Shown: positions 1 through 10,600 of the stretch, piece after piece
Numbering within the stretch: position 1 is the stretch's first letter
How the letters are laid out: the number at the start of each line of letters is the position of its first letter
Assembly: GCA_029168955.1 (NCBI GenBank)
Contig: JAPDOI010001711.1
Coordinates: 62,001-126,000 of the forward strand
DNA from: Aplectana chamaeleonis
Taxonomy: Eukaryota > Nematoda > Chromadorea > Rhabditida > Cosmocercidae
Length of the DNA: 64,000 nucleotides
Direction of reading: 5' to 3'
Translations under genes and position numbers: made by a program
The notes under the pieces: model-generated
What the model was told of the DNA's origin: nothing
The model's input: only the letters and a program-made list of their open reading frames with translations
Databases searched by the model: none

Positions 1-685
1 GGTATCAGAAACCTCCTGGACCAAGATGCCGCGTGTACAGAATGCCGCACTTCGTATAGCTACCCGATGTGCAAGAAGTTCCCCAGTCGAGCACTTGCAT
101 GCGGAGACACGGTTATTACCAGTAAAGGAGCACTGTCAGCTCCAGGCCCAACAATTTTTCATCAATATCATAAAGCAACCCAACCACCCCTCATGGAGAG
201 TGCTGAACCCCGTCAGGGAGAGACATCAGAAAACCATTCGCCGATGCTCCAACCAAAGTCAATCTGCAAAGATGGCACGACTCACAGCAAGAACGACTCA
301 GTCTGTTGCGCGAGGAGCACACACAGTTCGTACGGTGTCATCTGGAAAAGGCGGCGGTAAATCCCATCCTGGGAGTGGTGCCTCCCCGGGTCTGCACATC
401 CGAGTCTCAACTCGGAAGGAGAACCAGATGCACCCTGGCATCGCTGCGCTGTAGTCACTCTACCATGCTTATGGCATACGTTAGCAAGATTGACAGCAGC
501 AAATCGGACGTTTGCCCAGACTGTGGATGCCACGGCCACGATACGGCACATTTGTTTAATAGTCCGGAGAGACCAACCACGCTGACCACAATGGACCTAT
601 GGACGAATCCATTACTGGCCGCCCAGTTCCTCAACCTATGACATAACCCTCGACGTGGCTGCAAAGAAGAAGAAGAAAAAGAAAT
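1..685 (+). mobile_element. LINE (non-LTR retrotransposon) 3' part, truncated by window edge
   Basis: The frame opens at the first base and reads through a stretch containing [12 protein letters not shown] and [15 protein letters not shown], then in another frame a Cys/His segment (CPDCGCHGHDTAHLF) typical of the C-terminal end of Jockey/CR1/I-type LINE polymerases. Related copies of the same end occur at 6545-7862 (minus), 28195-28482 and 28868-29345. The copy ends in an AAG-rich tail near 660-685, like the other copies. The frame changes near 330-360 show it is dead. The clade is inferred from the C-terminal motif only. Confidence 0.75.
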
Positions 686-748
686 GCGACCTGTAGAATA
701 ACGCAGCGCCGTATTCGGTACGTCGTGCAGCGTCCGCGTTTATGTGTG

Positions 749-1111
749 TACAGTTTACCGCACACTAAAACCAAGGAGGAAGACGCCAGATTTCCTTATC
801 AATCTACAGCGCAGCTGATTTTTTAGGTAAGTTACGGTTTTCTTCTTTTCTTGATTTTTCGGCATTATTTTTGCTTCTGACTGTTTGAATACTGCGAATA
901 GGGGCTATTCATAGTGCGTGAGGTAAACGAATTCCTCTCGCGAGTCAGAAACACAAATGATGCCGAATCAAACAGGAAAAAAAGGAAAACCGTAAGTCAC
1001 CCAGAAAATTAGCTGTGCTGTCGATCGATAATGAAATCTGGCGTCTTCCGTCGTAGTTTTAGTGTGTGACCGCAACCGCACCATGTCATTTTAACATTGC
1101 GGTGAACTGTA
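749..1111. repeat. Foldback MITE, Tc1-like ends (old copy)
   Basis: The ends read TACAGTTTACCGCA on the left and, inverted, TACAGTTCACCGCA on the right. The arms run inward through GAAGACGCCAGATTTC and nearly meet. The left arm lacks about 37 bp present in the right arm. Another member of the family is the near-perfect palindrome at 54452-54692. The termini TA plus CAGT fit a TA target and Tc1-type ends (inference). Confidence 0.7.
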
Positions 1112-1138
1112 AAACCGCACCCTCTGAAGCATCTCCAC

Positions 1139-1528
1139 AAGGGATGAACGAAAACTTGTTTTTATGAATTTCGGAAATCGGAACGACCTTCTTGATTTCG
1201 GAAGTCGGAAATCCGAAAATCGTTTAGCGAGATTCTTAACACTTCCCTGGGGACTAACCCAACCAAAAAACTTCGACTTATTCTTCCTTACTGGGGAACT
1301 TTCATGCAAACACAATCTACCCTGGCTTTGTGAAAAGTGAAGACGGGATCTCGAATTCGAGTTTAGCGCAGAAAATGACTACCTAAGGATTTGACAAGGA
1401 AAAAAGTGAAAATTTATAATCTCGTGAATATTTCAGTCTTCTTCCGCATTTTCTGGCTTTTTTCGGAATATGGAATGCGCAAAACCATCGGAAATTGGAA
1501 TTCGAAATCGGAATCCTGCTCATCCCTG
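1139..1528. mobile_element. hAT-type MITE with perfect 8-bp target duplication
   Basis: The 390-bp element starts AAGGGATGAAC and ends GCTCATCCCTG. It is flanked by the identical 8-mer ATCTCCAC at 1131-1138 and 1529-1536. The interior is rich in imperfect TTCGGAAATCGGAA words. A related 391-bp copy lies at 17451-17841. An 8-bp duplication with a CAGGGATG-like end is characteristic of hAT elements. It lies downstream of the last visible GALNT exon. Confidence 0.82.
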
Positions 1529-1665
1529 ATCTCCACACAGTCAAATGCCCAGAAATATCAGTTGTTTCGTCAATTTCGCAGGGTCCCGCCGGAATATAAC
1601 TAGGCCCATAGAAGAAAACCAAACTTTTTCCCAATTTGCTATTGATTAATACACAAGCGACGAAC

Positions 1666-4600
1666 CTCAGCAACTCTCCTATAATTCCGACTGATGAAAT
1701 CGCCCACACCGGCATTTTTAAACGGCATATATTTGCATCTGTAGATGTGGCCGACACGAGAGCACGGCGCATCCACCATACGGCCATGACATTTGCCATA
1801 CCTGTACGTCGAAAAGTTGCGTTGACTGAATGGGCTAACTACGTACTGAACACAAAGTCTTACCTTAAAACTCAGCTCGTACTGCTCACCACCCCAAATA
1901 TCAAGACCGTCATCATATCCACCTAATTCCCAGAACCATTTCGCCGAAATCGCGAAATATCCGCCCGCCATCACAGGACTTGGAAACGGTTTTGTGGGAT
2001 TTTCACGATCCTTTCTCGTCAACGGCAGACGCTTATAATTGAAAGACCAGTCGAATGAACCTAAATAAACAGCTTACAACGAAAGTGACTAAACGGTCAC
2101 ACCTAATAAATCGAAGTACTTGGTAAGCATCATATGGATCAGTACTATAGTTGTACATGAACGAAATTTTCGAAAGATTTTTCGAAATTTTTTTCGTTCG
2201 TTCGAAAAATCGTCGACAAAATGTTTTCAAATTCCGTTCGTTCAAAATTTCGTCGAACGAATTTTTTTCAAATTTCATTCGTTCGAAAGTTGTTCAAACG
2301 AAATTTTTTAAAATCTCATTCGTTCAAAAATTTCCAAACAAAAATTTTTCAATTTTCGTTCGTTCAAAATCCGATTTTGCAAATTTTTTTTCGAAATTCG
2401 TTCGTTCGAAATTCTTTCGCATGAAATTTTTTTCATTTTTTGTTTGTTCGAATTTTTTTCGAACGAAATTTTTTCGATTTTCGTTCGTTCGAAAACATTT
2501 AGAGAGAATTTTTTTCATTTTTCGTTCGTTCGAAATTTTCGCGAACGAAAACTTTTTGATTTTCGTTCGTTCGACATTTTTTTCGGAATTGTACAACTAT
2601 AGTCAGTTTGGTGATAAAAAATGAGTTAAGCGGCTCAACCCGCCCGTCCCAAAGAATTCTGAGCTCGAGGTGGTAGATACGTGGCGGCAACTAAATATGG
2701 CCGATTTAGTAAAACTAGACCTGGCTTAATCTCCCAAGTAAATACGAAAACAGACCTCATAATCGCATTCGGCACCCCAAATAGCTAGGCATATTATGGC
2801 CAATTTGTTTAACCTCTGGAGCCCTCCAGACATGATCCCTATTTTACTTTTCGGACCACTAAGTCTGGTAGTCACCCGGCTTGTTTTGAGGCGTAAACTG
2901 AAGCTTTGAATACGAATACCAGGTGATTTTTCAAGTTGCCTGAAGACCACTGGGCTTTCCGTTGGACTAATTTTGTCACATTTACTTCCCGTAACCTAAT
3001 GTCTCAAGCTTATAGTACTTTGGAAAAGCGGTTAGAGCCCAGTTGCCGCAAATTTATTCGGTTTCGCCTTTCCGGACTAGTTGAACTTTAAATCCAGTCG
3101 TATTGACCTACGATACCCCGCCCACGACTTTTGAACAAACGGCACCGCAAACCGCCGCTTTGTCACAACTCGGCTCAAAGGGACCCGGTCGGGGAGCTAG
3201 GGGTATATTTGGAATCAGCATCTAGAGCTCTTCATTTTGAGCATGCACACATGTCTTGACCTGCAAACAAGGACAAACAAGGCATAAAGGGTTAACAGAA
3301 TCAACCGAGTGAACGAACTTTCCCGGATTGGGCCGCCGCAGTGCTTATTCAAAAGAGGATCAGAAAGTAGAGTTGTAGGCCGAGTCCCGGGTCGATTGGT
3401 CCCGTTTGAGCTGAGAACGGGACGACGGTGGTGTTTTCGTTCACTCGATTGATTCTGTTAACCCTATATGCCTTGTTAGCCCTTATTTGCCGGCCAAGAC
3501 ATGTGTGTGCCCAAAACGAAGAGCTCTTGATGCTGATTCCAAATAAGCTCCTAGCTCCCCGAACTGGTCAGTTTGAGCCGAGTTATGACGAAGCGGCGGT
3601 TTGCGGCGCCGTTTGATCAAAAGTCGCGGGCGGTGATGAACCTAAAGGCAGTGTTCACGATAAATCTCGTTTTTGAGTTTTCAGAGGGAAACACTAAGCT
3701 GGCGGATGCCGGAGGGGATAGGATCGCAGAAAGCATCGAAAACGGGCCAGAAATCCCGATGAAAACGACGGCGAAGTGTAAATTTCGTGTGCCCAGTTCG
3801 CCCTGCTCTTAGCCCGCCCCGCCTCGTTCTGACGAGCTTGTAGCGCCGCGGATGTTTCGATGGCGAATCGCCTAGAAACTCCGACACTTTCAAGCCTGAT
3901 CAATTCGCGCACATTTCGCCATTAGCGCGCGCTTGTGGAAACTAGCAGGGCCCATGATCTCGCCCACGCCCTAAACATTAGAAACCGCTATTTTGGCTAT
4001 CCTGAGCGCTTTTTCTTCGCTATTTCTTCACTATTCGATAGCTCACAACCGAACAACCACATTTTAGGTCGAACTCCAAATATAACACTCCTCGTGAACA
4101 CTACCTTCAAAGGCAAGGTCCAGACAAAATTTCGATTTCGAGATTTCCCGCTGGAGCGAAGCGTATGCGTTACAGAGCAGTCCCAAGTAACGTGCGAAAA
4201 TTGCGGAAAAAACGGCCCTCTTCAAGTTATTCCAGCCATTTCAGTGAACCATCGTGTCACAAAAGTATGTCCATCGTCCACGCATTTTTCAAAACTGCCG
4301 TGTAAATATCGGCACTCTGGCCATGAATGTCGTGCTGTGAATACCGTAACCCCTGACCTCAAGGCTGTCTTCCCCAAAAGTAAGGACTACTGGTTTGTGA
4401 AACGTCCGATGGTGTTCAGCCAGGCCAGCCAAATCTATACAGTCCGATATTTGATAATGTCAAAATGTGACCGGGCCTTGCAAAGGTATTAGTGTTCCCC
4501 ATGAGAACGGTCTTCGAGTTTTCACCGAAATCGAAAGCGAAAAAAAGGCAAAAACGGGCTACAAATAGCCTTACACAGGCCTGAAACTTGTATGCACTAT

Positions 4601-7600
4601 TTCCTACCTGCCCACTTCCTCGTTAGCCGTCAAAGGAGTGGGCGGGGGGGGGGGGGCATAGCACAACCAGGTTTAGGGCCGTGAAGGGCTATCTATGGTT
4701 CGTTTTAGCCGTTTTTTTTTTCGTCATTTTGGTCATTGTTGGTGTAATGGACCCCGGCACATTCGATTTCCGGTTAAAGCCCGGCGACCATTTTTATCAT
4801 GAACACTGCTTTCAAACGAATTTGATCAAGAAAAAACAAATCAGTCTCACCACGTGCTCCTTCATCCTGCGGACGAACTTCATAGGTATCACAATCGATC
4901 ACATCAACGAAAGGACAAACGACCGTTCTGAACAGAACCATTCTATTCAATTTCCGGCTTAAAAGAACTGAGTAGAGAGCACATACCTATAGTCTTCCAC
5001 AACAGGATCTAGCAGTGGAGGCAGCCAGTTGTAATTCGCTTCCGAATGGGAATCTAAGAAGATCAGAACCTCCCCGGTTGCTTTCTCTGCACCAAGCTGT
5101 CGTGCACGGATGAGCCCCTCGCGTTTCCTAAAAAAAATTCTGTAGAGTACCGAGACTCCTTAACAACAGCCTCAGATAGACTTACTTAGTACGAAGCACT
5201 TTGACGATGTGATCGATCTTGGCGCGTTTCAGGAAGTCCTCGAGGGGTTTCTTGAGGAACGGCTTCTCACTGAAGTCATCAACCACAATTATTTCCTTCA
5301 AGATCTCCTTTGGAGACCTGTTTATCAACGAATAGATTGAGCGCAACAAAGTAGAGTTATGCTGTAATCAAATGAATCTTGATTAATATTTACCAACATA
5401 TGGTAATATCTCGGATACAGACTTTGTACAGCCCACACCAACAGGGCCTTTCAGAGTGGCGTCGCAGAAAATTTCGCTGTCGCGGCGAGGAGGTGAGAGA
5501 TGGGGGGGGCTACGCAGCGCAAACCGAGCCGCGCGACGGGAGCGAACGTCGCGCTTTCAGAGTGGGAGCGACGGCGCGAGCTGGGAGCGACGTTCTGCGA
5601 GGTTTTGCGACGTTTTGCGAGGCGAATGGTCTCGACCATTTTTGTCGCTGTCGCTATTTGTCGCTGATGTTTCTTCGTAATAGCTAGTGTTCCTTCGTTA
5701 CTATCTGTCCATTAACTCTCTGTGGAATCATCTTTTTGCCTATTTCACTAACTATTTGCCATCCAGGATTAATTTCGTCATGGGATTTAATTGGTCATCT
5801 AGGTTTTTCCTCGTCATGGCGTTTAATAATATTTTGTGGTCGACACCTTCATTGTTATGCAAATATTTTCAGTTGAAGGTGATTCTACTGGTGGTAGTGT
5901 TTCCTGGTATATTATTCGAAATGGCTAGTTTTTGTTCAGAGCGCATGTTTATGCGCTCTGATCAAACTTAAAGGGCGGGGAAGAAATAAGAGACGCTGAG
6001 AAAGGGATATGACGCGGCGGCAGTCGATAGGCCACGCCTTTTTTCCTTCGCTCTGAGGAGCGATGCCGCGAATTTCGCAGCGACGCCACTCTGAAAGGCC
6101 CTAACCTCTTCATGCATAGGGAATATAACAGAAACTGTGGGAAGATTAGAGTGATACTCCATAGACTTGCACATCGGATGACGAATGTCTTTAATAGACC
6201 GATTCACCGAGATCAGATCCGAGATAAACGCATTGTATCCATTCGCTCTATATAATGCTACCTGAAAATAACTCCAGATGTCAACTGTTCAACACCGGAG
6301 AAAGGGTGTAGGAAGGCTGTGCCAAGACACAACGGGCCAGGTACCGATCTTACAAATTTTTTTCGGCAACTTTTTTGTGAGAATTTTTCAAAAAAATGGC
6401 TACCAAAGGTGGGCGTCGTAGTTTCGCCGAGGTCGGACACAACGGCCCTGTACCCTGGCCTGGAGGCCATGACCAGATAGAATGAAATGTTAGGCTGGTG
6501 AACATGTTTCTCTCAACTTTTCTTGATGGGTTATATCCAGTATGTAGGATAGCCCCCCTTCTTCTTCTTTGCAGCCGCAGAAGGGTTTTCGTCATAAGTT
6601 CGAGAAACGGGCGACCGAAGTTGGATTCAACCACAAATCCATTGTCGTTAGTGTGGTGGGCCTCTTCGGACAATCGAAGAGGTGTGCTGTAGTGGCCAGG
6701 CCTACCACAATCCGGGCACTCTTTAGGGTTGCTGCTATCGATCCTATGCAAGTATGGCATCAGCATAGGGGAATGCTCGCAGCGCAACGAGGCAAGGGAA
6801 CATCTAGCCCGCCTACCGAGTTCCACCTCGGTTTTGCCAACGGTGGTGTGATCCCTAATATGGGGTTGACAGCCACCCTAATTAAGTGATCCCTAACGAA
6901 TCGGGTGTGCTTCGCACGTAAAAGACGAAGACGATTCAATTGGGAGTCTGTTCATCTTTGTATGTTGACTTTCTCGGGAGCATCCGCAAAAAGTCTTCTG
7001 ATATTTCTCTCTCACGGGATTCACGATCCTTATTAATCAGTCCGCTTGACGATATTAATAACCAGTTGCTGCGCTTGGAGTTGACAGTGCTCCTTAACAG
7101 GCAGGATTCGGACTTCAGCATGAAGATGCTCCACTGGAGTGCTTTTAGCACACCCAGTGGCAATTCGAAGTGCAGCATTTTGAACTCGCTGCATCTTTGT
7201 CCGAAGAATCCGATATTATGTGTAGCCATACCGGTGCTGCATACACCAACGCCTGCTGCAAGATTGCCTTGTGATCAGGATCGTCTCCTTACTGTTTCCC
7301 CACGACGTACCGCCCAGAGCTCGTAAGACGTTGAGCGTAGCTCTCACTGTAGCCTGTTTCTGCTCAGTGTTTTTGTGGAACTTGAGCGAAGGGTCCAATA
7401 CTAGGCCGAACAGCTTCAGAAACCTGCGGCAGACAGATGAGCGTCTTCCCAGTTCACAACGGGGTGAGCGCAGTGTTCCTTAGGACCAGTGGAGAAACCA
7501 GACACAGATGATTTAGCGGCAGAGACAGCGAGCATCATATCATCGAGAAAGCTCTTCAGGACTATGAGGTGGCTATTGATCTTGCGTGCAGCTACATTAA

Positions 7601-10600
7601 TGTCTCTGTCCCGGCACAAGATGGTGATGTCATCCGCATACGCAACGACTTTGATGTCACTTGGGGGGACGGGCAAATCTTCAAGGTAAAGACTGAACAG
7701 AACAGGCGATATGACTCCTCCTCGAGGGACACCGGCGGCAATAGGGATGCTATTGGAGGATAGCCCTTGGTAAGCATTACTGTCACTGCCAAACAGGGCA
7801 TCAGAACCTATCGAATTGTCCACAACTAGTTGCCAAACACTTGACCTGAAACCCCGTTAGAGATGCAAGTTGGTCCAACGTGTTCCATCCTGGACAGGGT
7901 TGAGCAGGCCGTTGCGCCAATTTTCGGCGCAGCAACGCCCCCTTATTGACCAAAGTTTTAAAAAAGTCCAAATTTTTTACAATATTCCAGAGAATAAAAC
8001 TGAAAAAAAAGAAAATACTTCTCGAAAATATAATGTGGGACGACAGGCGACTCAGGACGGCCTATGGAAAGGAAATTTCTGCCCCAATTCCCCTTATTTG
8101 AGATAAAACCGATCGGATGATAATCTCTAAAGGCTATAGCACCGTCATCAACGACGAGAGGGGAGGCCGAACTTTGGGAGCTTCCGGTGCTAGCGAACTT
8201 TTGGAAGAGCTCATATATGAATCAAGCGTAGCACCCATACAAGAGAAGGTCATCTATCGAACCACAAATGGGATAGCTACGAGCTCGCGATCTCGGTCTT
8301 TGATGTATTGCGTTGATGCATAATCACGGAAGGTTTTTCAGAAATATTTTTATTCAACAAAAACATTATTTAATCAAAACATGTTGAAATGATCATTCTA
8401 GAGCATAGTCACCATCCACTTCAAGAACTGTTTCCCATTTGCTTGGCAGTCGGTCGATTCCACGTGCGAAGAAGTCACGATTCTTGGAGGCAATCCATGC
8501 TTTGACATCAGCCACCAAGTCACTCAAGTCGTCGTAGACTTTGTTTGTTTGCCAATTTTTCAAGGAGCGATTAACATGATAGTCCGTTTGTGCTTCTGTC
8601 GGTGAGTACGGCGAATGTGGGAGCAGATCCCATCCCTTATTGGCAAAGGATTTGATTACATGGCGCTCAACATGTGGACGGGCGTTATCGTGATGGAACA
8701 CGATATGGTCTTTTCGCCTCGATTGTAGCATTAAGGCAATCAAGGTGAGCCAAATGGACATCGTTGTTGATGTTGAATTGTCGCTTGCCATTTCTGTCAG
8801 GGATTCTCCATTGTTGCCTTTCATCTGCGTCGTTTAACCAATAACAAATGCCATTTGAAATGATATTCCAATAGCTGATTCCGCTTCTGTCCCACCCCAC
8901 ACACCGCATCGCCTTCTTGCACTGCACGTCTTTTGGTATTTCTTTAGGAGAAACACCTGGCAAAACGCAGATCTTCTTTCTTCTAACGTTTTTGAAGAGA
9001 AGCCATGACTTAACCCCAGCGAAAAGATTCTTCAAAAATAGTGTTTGTTCGTTTCGCTGCAGTTAATCGGTGAAAATTCGAATGTGTTCAGCTTTGTTGT
9101 TATCAGAGAGCTCGTGCGGCACCCATCCAGCCAATTTCCACACCTTTTCAAGCCTCTTCAGGCGCCGAACGATCGTTGATTGATTGACATTAAAGCCATC
9201 CGCCAGTATTCGCGTTGTCAGGCTTTCGTCCTCTTCCACGGCTGTCAAAAGTGCTTGATCATCAAGATCCGATGACCAACCTCTTCCTTCTTTATCCTTC
9301 AAACTAGTGTCACCTAATTTAACGCGAATAAACCACTTCCGTACTGCACTATCAGTAATTTCCCAAAAAAGTTCGTTGAGATCGCGAAATGACTGGGCTG
9401 CGGTCCATCATTTCTCGTAGTGGTGACTTACTTGACTTAATCGGTTGGCTTTCGCCTGACGCGGTCATTCCGCATCTTCACCGAGGTGTGCCGTCCTAGT
9501 AGTCAGCCGTGTCCATTTTTCACGGTCTTCAGCCACAATTTGAGCACATTCCATCCAGCTGTCACTATTCCATTTCCTGCGAAACGAAACATCGCGCCTG
9601 AACTGTCTTTCGATGCCGAGTGACTTTAAATCCTCTTTAACCACATCCGTCCAGAACTTTCGCCTACGCCCAGGTGGCCGTTTCCAGACAGGATTTGGAA
9701 GCATTTTTTAAAGCGTGTTGTACGAGACGATCCGGCGTTCTTCTTAGTATATGCCCGAGCAGTCGAAGTCGACTTTCCATTGCTGCTTGAGATGGCGTTA
9801 GGAGATGCTGGCACCTCCCTCGTGTCAAGCGTTGATGTACTGCGTCGATTCCCTTGTAAAGGTCTTCGTTATGGCATACACGCGGCCAGAAATATCCAAG
9901 CAAACGCCTAAAAAGCTTCCCCTCCGTGCAATCCAACCTTTCCATCTGCGTTTTCGGTGCTGCCCACGTCTCCGATCCGTACATCATGATAGGGCGAATA
10001 GCGGATAGGTAGACGCGCAACTTGACTTCCTTCGCGATGGTGGTAGACCACAAACACTTGGTTAGAGAATTGAATGCAGACGTAGCTTTCGCACATCGTT
10101 GTCGAATATCCGCTGCATAACTACCATCGTTCTTCAGCAAACAGCCCAAATAACAGAAATCGTCCACCAGTTCGATACGTTGTCCGTCCACACAAACTCC
10201 AGTTGAAGGCTCTGAGAGACCCACATCTGCTTGCATTTGTCGGGACGAAGACGAAGTCCATAGGCTGCGGCATACTTCAAACGAGGTTCACAATCCTTTG
10301 CAGTTTTGCGTTGTTTTCAGCGAATAACACAATGTCGTCGGCGTACTCCAGGTCGACAAGGGAGCGTCCTGATGGTGTTAGGATCACATCCGCAGGAAAC
10401 TGTTCTGCAACTCTACGCATGATGTCATCAACGGCGAAGTTGAAAAGAAAAGGTCCTGCAACGGCTCCTTGCCTTACTCCTGTTTTCACCTCGAAAGCTG
10501 ACGTAAATCCGACAGGTGTACGAACTGCTGCTGTTGTTCCTTTGTTCATGTCCTCGATTAACCGAACATACTTTTCCGGGACTCCGTCTGCTCGCATAGC

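Noticed and set aside
2151..2624. 157-codon Phe/Arg-rich open frame
   Set aside because: It is the translation of a TTCGTTCGAA minisatellite; frames on both strands are open for the same reason.
8393..8824. Intact-looking transposase frame
   Set aside because: It is only the C-terminal third of a mariner; frameshifts separate it from the rest.
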